From Lewinellaceae bacterium (GTDB lineage: Bacteria; Bacteroidota; Bacteroidia; Chitinophagales; Saprospiraceae): DNA of 64,000 nt. The notes beneath the pieces are model-generated. The model saw only the letters and a program-made list of their open reading frames with translations. It was not told where the DNA came from and made no database searches. Both the position numbers and the translations under genes were made by a program. The stretch is taken from contig JACJYK010000001.1 of assembly GCA_020636135.1 (NCBI GenBank), forward strand, positions 730,501 through 794,500. The letters run 5' to 3'. This document shows, in pieces, positions 1 to 8,094 of this stretch (the stretch's first letter is position 1; each line of letters begins with the position of its first letter).

Positions 1-383
1 GTGAACCCGGTGATGTAGAGAAGCTGGACCTGATGATCGGTACCCTCGGTGAATCGCACCGCCCGACCGGATTTGGATTTGGCGAAACGCTTTTTCAGAT
101 CTTTTTGCTGAATGCCACCCGGAGACTGCAGGCGGACCGGTTTTATACCGACTGTTACGATGAAGCCCATTATACCAGGGAAGGGCTGGAGTGGATCGAT
201 CAGAATGATTTCAAATCGGTATTGCTTCGGCATTATCCTGAACTGGCCAAAACCGGATTGGCCAATATCAAGAATGCCTTTGAACCCTGGGATGAGGACG
301 AACGCCTGGATCCTGCCAGGCATCCTCTACGCGGATTTGATAAAACCTTACACAAAGATCCCTGGAAAGGGGATCGCTGGTGA
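1..383 (+). CDS. Alpha-dioxygenase-like haem oxygenase, C-terminal part (cut by left edge)
   Basis: The reading frame is open from base 3 through the left edge to a TGA at 381-383, so only the last ~126 residues are seen. They align by eye with the end of the complete paralogue at 2528-4777: both have 'DLMIG', a 'GETxFQIFLLNATRRLQADRFYTD' stretch, 'GLEWID' and 'NAFEPW'. The 'RRLxADRF' signature is typical of the end of plant and bacterial alpha-dioxygenases, haem enzymes of the animal peroxidase superfamily that oxygenate fatty acids at the alpha carbon. The catalytic residues lie upstream of the window. This copy has about 28 extra C-terminal residues compared with its paralogue. Family identity is fairly sure; substrate is inferred. 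Confidence 0.8.
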   Translation, partial: EPGDVEKLDLMIGTLGESHRPTGFGFGETLFQIFLLNATRRLQADRFYTDCYDEAHYTREGLEWIDQNDFKSVLLRHYPELAKTGLANIKNAFEPWDEDERLDPARHPLRGFDKTLHKDPWKGDRW

Positions 384-459
384 TAAAATAAAAAAACCGG
401 ATCCGAAGACCCGGTAGCTAGAGAAGAAGGTTTTTAAAAGGACTGAAATGACAATGGTA

Positions 460-1794
460 TCACTGGTGTGATATGAATACTTTTTTACTATCCAGATAAG
501 TGCCGGAACGCACGGTCAGTTGATAAAGTCCTTCTTTGAGGTTCCCGACATCCAAGAGTATATCTTCGCGTGGATCCTTGACCTGCCGGATCAATACCGG
601 ACGGCCTTCTAGATTGGACAGTTGGACTGTGACCTGGTGCTGGGTCCGGTCTGCTGGTATCTGGACACTTAACTGCTGATCGGCAGGATTGGGATAAAAT
701 GAAATATGAATGGTCTCTGCCGCATTGTTTTTTCGATTGTCGTTGCCTCGCTGGGATTTCGTGGGTTTATTGACCACCTGTGAAGTCAGCGGACTGGATT
801 GGACTGTCAGAGAATCTACTACCCTGGTAGTATCGGTACTACCTGTGCTGTCGACCACGGTGGTGTCGCGCAGTCCCAGAGTCCGGAAGTTGGACCAATC
901 GCTTGAGCCGCTGGTGGAACCATCCGTACAGGTAGCAACCACCCTGAATTTGTAATTACCCATGGGCTCCAGACCTAAGGCCAGGTAGAAGGTGTCAGGT
1001 GTGTTGATGGTATTGCTGTAATAGGTTGTTTGTGATCCGCTCTTGACATCAACCTTGAAAGATGTAGCAGAATCCTGAATGATCCAGCTCAGCAAGGCGC
1101 TGGAATCCGTCACCTCCAATACCGATAAATTTTTGGGCTTGGGGCACTGGTTGAATGTGGTATCTCCCCCGGTCGTTGAAAAATCGATCCAGTCGCTGGA
1201 CCCTGCCGAGTTCTTCTCGCAGGATGCTTTAACCCGGAAATGGTAATTGCCTCCTGGTTCCAAACCCTCCACATTGACGAAAGTATCGGTCGTTACCTGT
1301 GAAAAATTATACGATGTTGTTTGATTTTTACTTTTTACATCGACCTGGAAGTCGACATGTTGAGCGCTGGGTAACCACGTGAGTACCACTGTGGAGTCGG
1401 TAACATCCCGGACTGCCAGATTGGTCGCTTTCGGACATGGACCAGGTCCGGTTACTTTTTCGCCCGTAGTGGTGAACGTGACCCAATTGGTGTTGCCTTT
1501 TCCTTTGTCACAGTTGGCCTGAACTTTGAACCGGTATTCACTGCCGGCTTCCAGTCCATCAACCATGACCGATGTTTCCGACGTGGTGGTAGACCATTTA
1601 AATGCGGTCGTCCCACCACTGTGCATCACATCCACCGAAAAGGTTAAATTTTCCGGAGAGCCGTCCCAGCTTAACACCGCACTGTTGTCAGTGATGCTGC
1701 CGGCTTGAAGGTTTGTCGGTGAACTACATTTTTGTGCGAGCGTATTCAGTGTAAATAATGCAAGAAGCATCACAGTGGTAATCCACTTTCCCAT
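460..1794 (-). CDS. Secreted protein with three fibronectin type III repeats and T9SS sorting domain
   Basis: 444 residues. A signal peptide covers about residues 1-20 (hydrophobic MLLALFTL, then LAQ). Three tandem ~95-residue repeats follow, each starting with a cysteine-containing 'C(S/P)xxxNLxVxxVTDSxxxLxW' segment and ending in 'GxYxFRVxAxC...W..F.T'; these are fibronectin type III-like folds. A Ser/Thr-rich linker leads to a C-terminal ~80-residue T9SS type A sorting domain ('FYPNPADQQL ... LSNLEG ... GLYQLTVRSG'). The protein is therefore expected outside the cell, anchored or released by the type IX secretion machinery. No catalytic domain is visible; the repeats suggest binding or adhesion. 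It stands alone between the alpha-dioxygenase tail and a DUF1569 gene. Confidence 0.88.
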   Translation of the reverse strand: MGKWITTVMLLALFTLNTLAQKCSSPTNLQAGSITDNSAVLSWDGSPENLTFSVDVMHSGGTTAFKWSTTTSETSVMVDGLEAGSEYRFKVQANCDKGKGNTNWVTFTTTGEKVTGPGPCPKATNLAVRDVTDSTVVLTWLPSAQHVDFQVDVKSKNQTTSYNFSQVTTDTFVNVEGLEPGGNYHFRVKASCEKNSAGSSDWIDFSTTGGDTTFNQCPKPKNLSVLEVTDSSALLSWIIQDSATSFKVDVKSGSQTTYYSNTINTPDTFYLALGLEPMGNYKFRVVATCTDGSTSGSSDWSNFRTLGLRDTTVVDSTGSTDTTRVVDSLTVQSSPLTSQVVNKPTKSQRGNDNRKNNAAETIHISFYPNPADQQLSVQIPADRTQHQVTVQLSNLEGRPVLIRQVKDPREDILLDVGNLKEGLYQLTVRSGTYLDSKKVFISHQ

Positions 1795-1966
1795 ACCAAT
1801 ATTCTTTTTAGTTACACAATAGTTGATGCGTCCGGTACACGTATTGGTTGGAAAAACGAGCTTGCTTAGAAGCGAAAGATAACGGGGGAAATGTTCGGGA
1901 GGATTATGTTCTTATAACTTGATACACGAGCAAAAATTGTTCCAGCGTAAATATTTTCCAAATTAA

Positions 1967-2416
1967 TTAAAATTGAAATTGTTCCAGATGGTTGGCAATA
2001 TGCATGCTGTGAAAATGAGCGTACTGGTTTTTGGTTAATGAGCCGAATGCTTCATGGGGCTGAAGTTTACCTTGCCATGCATCAAATGCATTAATGGCTT
2101 TGCGCAGGCGCTGGATGCCGGCCAGGGTGCCGTTAGGTGGAAAGGGTTTTGTTCCTTTGGTAGGCTCTGAAGTGTCATGCTGCATGTAACCCCGCCAGTC
2201 GAAATAATGAAAAGCAAGCTTGCCTACCGTAACCCGAAATAGCTTGGAGTGCATTAAGGGATAGCCTTCCAGTGTAAATTCCATTGTAAGAGCACAATGA
2301 CTAAGATTCTGGAAAGCGTCCCAATCGCCGGATACCGGGATATCAGGGTTGCTTTCTATTCGGTCCAGAAAAGTCACGACTTCGCCTAAATTATTAAGTA
2401 TCAATGGTTTTTTCAT
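1967..2416 (-). CDS. DUF1569 (DinB-like fold) protein
   Basis: 149 residues from the ATG at 2414-2416, whose protein starts MKKPLILNN. A longer frame reaching 2506 is open but adds an unlikely Ile/Lys-rich lead, so the internal start is preferred. The sequence fits the DUF1569 family: an N-terminal helix with 'LDRI', an 'HCALTMEF' segment resembling the 'W...H...H' metal-binding helix of DinB-like four-helix proteins, and a C-terminal 'HFHSMHIANHLEQF' helix with several histidines. Family members are small soluble cytoplasmic proteins, possibly metal binding, of unknown function. It is divergent from the alpha-dioxygenase gene starting 111 bases away, so the two may share a promoter region. 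Confidence 0.75.
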   Translation of the reverse strand: MKKPLILNNLGEVVTFLDRIESNPDIPVSGDWDAFQNLSHCALTMEFTLEGYPLMHSKLFRVTVGKLAFHYFDWRGYMQHDTSEPTKGTKPFPPNGTLAGIQRLRKAINAFDAWQGKLQPHEAFGSLTKNQYAHFHSMHIANHLEQFQF

Positions 2417-2527
2417 CTGGATGATGGATGTTTCATTGAAGATAATTAATTTAATAGAAAAGTGATTTTGCTTCAATCTGATAAGGATTGAACGGTGTTT
2501 TTTCAAATAAGATTTGAATTTATAATT

Positions 2528-4777
2528 ATGAAAACCCCCGAAAACCCATCAATTGACTGGTTAGACCAGTTGCTCTTCGAGAACAAACTTCTGGAAGTGG
2601 TCCGGTTCGTTAATACCGTGAAGGATCCACCAGCTGAAATGTTAAGCCGGCAAGGGTTGGCATATTACCGATTGGAAAACTATGAGGAATCATCACGATG
2701 CTTTCAGGTTATCCTTACGGTGAAACCTGAGGATAAAGAAATAAGGGAATTATACGAGAGATCAAAAGTCAATGCTCGTACCAGGATCAATGAATTTGTT
2801 CCGGAAGTATACCATTTTGACGAGCAGGTTATCCAAAAGTTGAGGAGGACTACGCCATTACCGGTGCCCGTTAAAGTACATCGGGCTCCTGGCGGATGGC
2901 GCTTTTCCCGTAAATTGATCGGTGATTTATCAGGACGACTTTTATCTGTCTTGATTGACAATGTAACCGTTGTTTGGGGAAGGCTGGCTGGATTTCACGA
3001 CCAAATTTGGACCAACTGGTATCGCCGACCTGCATTTTTAGGTATTCTTACCCTGGCCTATATGCGGGAACGAATGCATAAGTATAACTTGTATTCAGCG
3101 TACCCGGCAAACGCTTTGGTCGGTTTTGTTCATGGAAATATTAAACCACCGGTAGGCGTGACCCATTTTCGTACCGCAGATGGCAGCTGGAACAATTTGC
3201 ATAATCCTTTGGAAGGTGCAGTTGGAACCAGGTTTTTGCGAAACATAGCTCCGAATTCCATCCAGACGGAAGATTCGGATCGATTGTTATACCCCAATCC
3301 AAGAAAGCTAAGCCGAATTTTTCTTACTCGTGGTCAGAGCATGAAAGAAGTGCCATTTCTTAATATGCTTGCCGTAGCCTGGATACAGTTTCAAAATCAC
3401 GATTGGATCTCCCATGGTGAACCCAGGCTAAAGGAATATTATGAAATCCCATTGGACAAAGATGATCCTGCCCGTCTTCGCTACCGGCAGTTAAAAATGT
3501 TTGTTGGTAAAACACAGAATGATTATACCCGGTGCAAGGATGATCAGATTCCGATAACGCATCTAAATGAATGCACGCATTGGTGGGATGGTTCTCAAAT
3601 TTATGGGAGCGATCTCGACACACAACAACGACTCCGATCAGGTATATCCGGAAAACTAGTGATTCAGGACAATGGTTTGCTTCCCCGGGATAAAAAGGGC
3701 ATTGAGATAACGGGATTCACCCGCAATTGGTGGGTGGGATTGGCAATGATGCACACCTTATTCGTAAAAGAACACAATGCTATCTGCGATGATCTGACGA
3801 AGCATTATCCGGAATGGGACGATGAAAGGTTATTTCAGGTTGCACGCCTCATCAATGCAGCGGTAATGGCCAAGATCCATAGCCTGGAATGGAATTCAGT
3901 GATAAACCCCAATGCCACGCTGGCAAAAGGCTTACAATCCAACTGGTATGGCATGCTGACCACTAAGTTTCATCCCGAAGGTAACCGGAAGACGGTTGCC
4001 GGCATCAATGTGCGCAATCCTGAGATGGGTGGGGTTGTGGGAAACCCCATCGAAAAGCATGGATCGCCCTATGGATTGACGCAGGAATTCGTTGAGGTTT
4101 ACAGGCTGCACTCGATGTTACCTGAAACGTTGATATTCCGTGATCATAATGGAGACGTACTGGAATCGATCCGAATCGATGAATCTCGTCAGAGAGGTTC
4201 GGGATTGTTGACAGATCGTCTTGATATGGGCCAGCTTTGGCATTCATTTGGGCTTCAACACCCAGGTCAACTGGTCTTAAATAATTATCCCCGATTTATG
4301 CAGGAAATGAGCATCCCGGGAAATCCGGTTTATGACCTTGGTGCCGTTGACATTCTACGCAGCAGAGAACGTGGAGTTCCAAGGTATAATGCCTTTCGAC
4401 GGGCGTTGGGGCTGCAGCCGATAGAGACATTTGCCGACCTGACAGATGATGAGGAGGTTGTGCGCCGATTGGATGAAGCCTATGGAGGGAATGTAGAGTT
4501 ACTTGACCTGATGATCGGATCTTTGGCAGAAGGTCATCGCCCTAAAGACTTTGCTTTTGGAGAGACCATCTTCCAGATCTTTTTACTTAACGCTACTCGT
4601 CGTCTGCAGGCGGATCGATTTTATACCGACTGCTATACGGCGGAATATTACACACCGGAAGGGCTGGAGTGGATTGACCGTACCGATATGAAAACGGTTC
4701 TGCTGAGGCACCACCCGGAGTTGATCCATACCGGACTGGCCCGTGTGAAAAATGCTTTCGAGCCCTGGCATGAATGA
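2528..4777 (+). CDS. TPR-alpha-dioxygenase fusion (fatty-acid alpha-oxygenase-like haem protein)
   Basis: 749 residues from the ATG at 2528; an upstream in-frame ATG at 2495 adds only 11 hydrophobic residues. Residues ~1-95 are helical and TPR-like ('GLAYYRLENYEESSRCFQ'). The rest belongs to the animal haem peroxidase superfamily, closest by motif to alpha-dioxygenases: 'AWIQFQNHDWISH' with distal His291, 'THWWDGSQIYGS', 'FVKEHNAICD', and 'EFVEVYRLHSMLP', where Tyr525 and His528 match the catalytic Tyr and proximal His (YxxH) of alpha-dioxygenases and cyclooxygenases. This predicts tyrosyl-radical oxygenation of a fatty acid rather than plain peroxidase activity. No signal peptide is seen, so it is probably cytoplasmic or membrane-associated. 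The paralogue at the left edge indicates a duplicated gene. Substrate unknown. Confidence 0.82.
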   Translation: MKTPENPSIDWLDQLLFENKLLEVVRFVNTVKDPPAEMLSRQGLAYYRLENYEESSRCFQVILTVKPEDKEIRELYERSKVNARTRINEFVPEVYHFDEQVIQKLRRTTPLPVPVKVHRAPGGWRFSRKLIGDLSGRLLSVLIDNVTVVWGRLAGFHDQIWTNWYRRPAFLGILTLAYMRERMHKYNLYSAYPANALVGFVHGNIKPPVGVTHFRTADGSWNNLHNPLEGAVGTRFLRNIAPNSIQTEDSDRLLYPNPRKLSRIFLTRGQSMKEVPFLNMLAVAWIQFQNHDWISHGEPRLKEYYEIPLDKDDPARLRYRQLKMFVGKTQNDYTRCKDDQIPITHLNECTHWWDGSQIYGSDLDTQQRLRSGISGKLVIQDNGLLPRDKKGIEITGFTRNWWVGLAMMHTLFVKEHNAICDDLTKHYPEWDDERLFQVARLINAAVMAKIHSLEWNSVINPNATLAKGLQSNWYGMLTTKFHPEGNRKTVAGINVRNPEMGGVVGNPIEKHGSPYGLTQEFVEVYRLHSMLPETLIFRDHNGDVLESIRIDESRQRGSGLLTDRLDMGQLWHSFGLQHPGQLVLNNYPRFMQEMSIPGNPVYDLGAVDILRSRERGVPRYNAFRRALGLQPIETFADLTDDEEVVRRLDEAYGGNVELLDLMIGSLAEGHRPKDFAFGETIFQIFLLNATRRLQADRFYTDCYTAEYYTPEGLEWIDRTDMKTVLLRHHPELIHTGLARVKNAFEPWHE

Positions 4778-4804
4778 TATACGGCAGCATTCTAACATGG
4801 ATGG

Positions 4805-5407
4805 TTATTCCAGTTCCCAGCCGTATCTGATCCAATCCTCTTCTTTGTCGATGTCTGCCAGGCGGGGCAACTCATAGCAGGTAAGGCCCCGGTTTTGAAT
4901 GCGACGCATGGTTTCCATAAATACTGAGTCCGTACTCCAGGCCATGGTATCAAATAGTGCTGCATTCTCCTGACGCATGCCAATCAAATAATAGCCCCCA
5001 TCTTCGGTGCTGCCAATCACCAGGTCATAGTCCTTTAACGCCCGAAAAGCCTGGTTCAGCAGGGACGTCGTAATACCGGGAATGTCGCTCCCGATCAAAA
5101 TCGCACCCCCGTGGGTGGTCAGAACTTCAGCAATAGCATTTTTCATGCGGGCTCCCAGATCTTCACCTCGTTGCAGGCGTTTTAAGAAAAGGGCCGGATC
5201 CCAGGCATCCTTTTCTTCTATTTCATCGCTGTAGTAGAGGTATTTTGTTACCCGGACCGGGGCGGTTACCTGCCGGATGCGTTCCAGCAGCGCCTCATAA
5301 ATGGCCAGAGCTTTCTGTGGGCCCACGGTGGCTGCCAGTCGGCTTTTTACCTTTCCCAGCCGTGCATTTTTAGCAAAGAGGATCAGCGCATAATCGCTTT
5401 GAAGCAT
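4805..5407 (-). CDS. TIGR04282-type glycosyltransferase (DUF2064)
   Basis: 200 residues from the ATG at 5405-5407 (MLQSDYALILFAKN). The open frame runs on to 5656, but that extension overlaps the divergent sigma factor and looks non-coding. The protein shows the nucleotide-diphospho-sugar transferase fold of the DUF2064 / TIGR04282 family: 'FAKNARLGKVKSRLA' near the N-terminus (nucleotide-binding loop), 'GEDLGARM', 'ILIGSDIPG' (DxD-like metal site) and the hallmark 'STEDGGYYLIGM'. Members are called radical-SAM/selenodomain-associated transferase 1 and often sit with the TIGR04283 partner; such a partner lies at 6882-7574. Substrate is unknown; a role in making a modified sugar is inferred from context. 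Confidence 0.88.
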   Translation of the reverse strand: MLQSDYALILFAKNARLGKVKSRLAATVGPQKALAIYEALLERIRQVTAPVRVTKYLYYSDEIEEKDAWDPALFLKRLQRGEDLGARMKNAIAEVLTTHGGAILIGSDIPGITTSLLNQAFRALKDYDLVIGSTEDGGYYLIGMRQENAALFDTMAWSTDSVFMETMRRIQNRGLTCYELPRLADIDKEEDWIRYGWELE

Positions 5408-5485
5408 GTGGTAAGGTACTCGATTTTCCGTTTTAACCGGTAAGACTGTTAATTTGTGATGCTCAACTGACGTAAATAACCATCC

Positions 5486-6058
5486 ATGCAGCAGGATAAT
5501 CTTGATTTGCTCACCACCTGGGTCAGGGAATATACCCCTGATCTGTTGGGTTGGGCTGTTACGAAAACCGGCAATGCCACGCTGGCGGAAGACCTGGTAC
5601 AGGATACATTTCTGGCTGCAGCAGAGCAAATGGAGCGATTCCGCAATGAAAGTCAACCCCGCACCTGGTTATTCAGCATATTGAGAAATAAAATTGCTGA
5701 TCATTTTCGAAGTAATATCAGGGATCAGCGACGATTGGAGGAAGCACTCAGACAGGATCTTTATTTTCAGAACACCGGCGAGTGGAAGGAAGAATTAGCG
5801 CCGGCACCCTGGACGGAAGAAGAAGCGCCACTGCTGGATCAACCTGATTTCAGGCAGGTTTTGAAACGGTGCCTGGACATACTGAATCCGGTAATGCTCG
5901 ACTGCATCAGGATGCGCTTTCTGGAAGACAGAAGAGGCGATGCGATTTGTCAGGAACTGGGGATTGCCGCGACGAATTATTGGCAATTGATTCACCGGGC
6001 AAAGTTGAATCTGCGTAATTGCCTTGAAAAGAATTGGTTTAACCACGACGAAGTATAA
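5486..6058 (+). CDS. ECF-type RNA polymerase sigma factor
   Basis: 190 residues. Region 2 is clear at about residues 25-75 ('AEDLVQDTFLAAAEQMERF' then 'PRTWLFSILRNKIADHFR'), and region 4 near residues 140-180 ('MRFLEDRRGDAICQELGI', a helix-turn-helix, 'LIHRAKLNLRNCLEKNW'). There is no region 1 or region 3, as expected for extracytoplasmic-function sigma-70 factors. The stop is one base before the ATG of the DUF547 lipoprotein, so the two are likely co-transcribed and translationally coupled. A small zinc-finger protein at 7734-7994 could be the cognate anti-sigma factor, although it is not adjacent. The inducing signal is unknown. Confidence 0.93.
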   Translation: MQQDNLDLLTTWVREYTPDLLGWAVTKTGNATLAEDLVQDTFLAAAEQMERFRNESQPRTWLFSILRNKIADHFRSNIRDQRRLEEALRQDLYFQNTGEWKEELAPAPWTEEEAPLLDQPDFRQVLKRCLDILNPVMLDCIRMRFLEDRRGDAICQELGIAATNYWQLIHRAKLNLRNCLEKNWFNHDEV

Positions 6059-6059
6059 T

Positions 6060-6863
6060 ATGAATAGTCATTGCTACCAGGATCATTCCGGCCATTTCCT
6101 TCGATACCTGACCCTATTGGCAGTATTGCTGTTTTCATGTAGTCAACGGTTGCCTCACGTGCTGCCTGTGCGTGCTCCGGTATCGCACGCCGGATGGGAT
6201 AGCTTATTGCATCAGCACGTCAGTATGGAAGGCTGGGTGGATTATGAGGGATTCATTCGGGACAGTATGAGATTGAACCGGTATCTGGAATTACTGGCTT
6301 CCGCCCATCCCCAGACATCCTGGCCGGGTGAAGAGCAAATGGCCTACTGGATCAATGCCTACAATGCCTTCACGGTGAAATTGATCATTCAGCATTATCC
6401 GGTGGAAAGTATCAAGGACATCAAGCGCGGGATTCCATTTGTCAATACCGTCTGGGATATACCATTTATCCACATTCAGTCGGAAACCTATGACCTCAAT
6501 CAAATCGAACACCGCATTCTGAGGAAACAATTTAAGGATGCCCGGATCCATGCCGCCATCAATTGTGCGTCCTATTCATGCCCCCGCCTGGCATCGGAAG
6601 CCTTTGTTGCGGATCGATTGGATGACCAACTGACCCAGGCGATGTACAACTTTATCCATGATCCTCTGCGTAACCGGATTGAACGGTCAAGTGTACAAGT
6701 ATCCCCGATCTTTAAATGGTTTGGGTCAGACTTCAGGCGGGATGCCGGTTCGCTCCGGGAATACCTAAACCGCTACCTGGAGACCCCTGTACCGGCGGGT
6801 GGAGAAATAAGTTTCCTGGAATACAACTGGTCACTGAATGATTCCGCCAGGAATCATCAATAG
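6060..6863 (+). CDS. DUF547 lipoprotein
   Basis: 267 residues from the ATG at 6060. The N-terminus has a lipoprotein-type signal ('LTLLAVLLFSCSQ', lipid-modified Cys expected near residue 27), so it is probably an envelope lipoprotein. The body is a DUF547 domain: 'EEQMAYWINAYNAFTVKLIIQHYP', 'IPFVNTVWD', 'LNQIEHRILR', 'DARIHAAINCASYSCPRLA' and a C-terminal 'LREYLNRYLE' with a final 'LEYNWSLN'. The conserved Asn-Ala-Tyr-Asn and Cys-Ala-Ser-Tyr-Ser-Cys-Pro segments suggest a papain- or transglutaminase-like fold, but catalysis is not proven for this family. It starts one base after the sigma factor stop and is probably in that operon. Confidence 0.9.
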   Translation: MNSHCYQDHSGHFLRYLTLLAVLLFSCSQRLPHVLPVRAPVSHAGWDSLLHQHVSMEGWVDYEGFIRDSMRLNRYLELLASAHPQTSWPGEEQMAYWINAYNAFTVKLIIQHYPVESIKDIKRGIPFVNTVWDIPFIHIQSETYDLNQIEHRILRKQFKDARIHAAINCASYSCPRLASEAFVADRLDDQLTQAMYNFIHDPLRNRIERSSVQVSPIFKWFGSDFRRDAGSLREYLNRYLETPVPAGGEISFLEYNWSLNDSARNHQ

Positions 6864-6881
6864 CAGACCGTCGAATTCAAT

Positions 6882-7574
6882 TCAGCGCAACCATTGGCTG
6901 TACCAATGCTTCAATTTCTGACTGGAAACCCATCCACCGGACCAGACCACAAATACCACCAGGTTGACAATCTGCACCCGTAACCAGGAATTTTGCTGGT
7001 ATTTCCTGGACGAAACAATACATGCTTTAGGGATCAGAACGGCCTTTATGCCCTGAGATTTCGCTTTCCGCAGAAATACATATTCTTCCATAATGGCATC
7101 TTTTGGATCATACCCACCGAGAGATTGATACACATCCTTACGGATGAAGAAAGTCCGGTCTCCGCCCTGGGTGAAAAACCAGCGGAACCGGGTAAAAAAG
7201 GCATTGATGCGTAATATCCCGGGTCCGCCATCAAAGCTGTATCTGAAATTGCCCATCGTCCATCCCTTTTCACTCGCCCGGATGATATCATCAGCATATG
7301 TTTCAGGAGGTAATGTATCGGCATGAACAAAGTAAAGGATGTCTCCGGCGGCATGTTTGGCACCGTAGTCCATTTGAGCAGCTCTGCCTCGTAGCCCGGA
7401 GACCAGAATGGTTGCCCCCATTTGCTGGGCTATGGTTATGGTGTCATCCTCGCTACGACCATCAACGACCAGGACCTCCCTGACCAGAGGCCCTCCATAA
7501 TGCAATACATGACGGATCGTATTGGCGATCAGCCGGGATTCATTATAGGTGGGAATGATGACAGACAGGTACAT
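6882..7574 (-). CDS. TIGR04283-type family 2 glycosyltransferase
   Basis: 230 residues. A family 2 GT-A fold is clear: 'LSVIIPTYNES' at the N-terminus, 'EVLVVDGRSEDDT', 'GRAAQMDYGAKHAAGDILYF' and 'VHADTLPP', the DxD-equivalent of this subfamily, followed by 'TQGGDRTFFIRKDVY' and 'GGYDPKDAIMEEYVFLRKAK'. A C-terminal hydrophobic stretch ('VQIVNLVVFVVWSGGW') may give membrane association. It matches the transferase-2 type that accompanies TIGR04282 proteins near radical SAM/selenodomain or arsenosugar loci. It converges on the DUF547 gene with an 18-base gap. The sugar donor and acceptor are unknown. Confidence 0.88.
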   Translation of the reverse strand: MYLSVIIPTYNESRLIANTIRHVLHYGGPLVREVLVVDGRSEDDTITIAQQMGATILVSGLRGRAAQMDYGAKHAAGDILYFVHADTLPPETYADDIIRASEKGWTMGNFRYSFDGGPGILRINAFFTRFRWFFTQGGDRTFFIRKDVYQSLGGYDPKDAIMEEYVFLRKAKSQGIKAVLIPKACIVSSRKYQQNSWLRVQIVNLVVFVVWSGGWVSSQKLKHWYSQWLR

Positions 7575-7659
7575 GGGAGAGGGTTACAGATAGATTCAAT
7601 AAATGGGAATTGAAAATAGCATGGAATGGAATATCGAATTCGTGTTGTGCATGAATGGA

Positions 7660-7696
7660 ATGCTATTTTATTGTCAGGAATCGAAAAGCTTTTCGA
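7660..7696. promoter_or_regulatory. 16-bp palindrome and inverted repeat upstream of the zinc-finger gene
   Basis: TCGAAAAG / CTTTTCGA form a perfect 16-bp palindrome at 7681-7696. Just upstream, AAAATAGCAT (7613-7622) and ATGCTATTTT (7660-7669) form a 10-bp inverted repeat with a 37-base spacer. Both lie between divergent genes and 23 bases or more upstream of a TAAC-TTTG -7 element. An operator role is inference. Confidence 0.35.
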
Positions 7697-7718
7697 CCAA
7701 TAGTTTGACGGTGTAAGT

Positions 7719-7726
7719 TAACTTTG
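7719..7726 (+). promoter_or_regulatory. Candidate -7 element (TAACTTTG) for the zinc-finger protein gene
   Basis: TAACTTTG fits the Bacteroidota -7 consensus TAnnTTTG. It ends eight bases before the ATG at 7734, so the mRNA would have almost no leader. No convincing -33 TTTG is spaced correctly; the TTTTCG arm of the palindrome ending at 7695 is a possible substitute. Confidence 0.35.
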
Positions 7727-7733
7727 TTCCGTA

Positions 7734-7994
7734 ATGAAGGAAAATCCATTGTTGGTATCTTGTAAGGAAGCCACCGTCCTGGTGGAAAAAAAATTGCAGA
7801 ACGAACTATCTATGGTGGAACGCGTTCAGCTTATTCTGCACACAGCCATTTGTGCAGCTTGTCGGACCTACCAGCGACAAAGCACAAAAATTGACGAAAT
7901 CCTGAAGAAAGGTTTTAACCAGGGTGCCCGAGACCAACTGGACAGTAATGCGCTGGAGAAGCGCATCATCAACCATCTGGAACGTCCCGAATAA
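7734..7994 (+). CDS. Small zinc-finger anti-sigma-like protein
   Basis: 86 residues, soluble, no membrane segment. Cys10 in 'SCKEAT' and the later 'HTAICAACRTY' give the His-x3-Cys-x2-Cys pattern of zinc-binding anti-sigma (zf-HC2/ZAS) domains, with the usual 'LSxxERxxLxxH' helix between them. The C-terminal ~35 residues are charged and helical. Such proteins bind and silence ECF sigma factors. The only ECF sigma factor here is 1.7 kb upstream at 5486-6058, separated by the DUF547 lipoprotein and an opposite-strand glycosyltransferase, so pairing with it is an inference. Lacking a transmembrane helix, it would sense a cytoplasmic signal. Confidence 0.7.
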   Translation: MKENPLLVSCKEATVLVEKKLQNELSMVERVQLILHTAICAACRTYQRQSTKIDEILKKGFNQGARDQLDSNALEKRIINHLERPE

Positions 7995-8094
7995 TTCAAT
8001 TACCCAGGCTTTCACAATTGTTAAGGAAATCTAAAAGTTTCTGGTCAGGCGTCAGGAAGGAAGAAAGTTAGCGACCAAGGTATAAAAGCTGGTC

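Noticed and set aside
5408..5656. N-terminal extension of the TIGR04282 glycosyltransferase
   Set aside because: It overlaps the divergent sigma factor, and family members begin at the MLQSDYALIL-type start.
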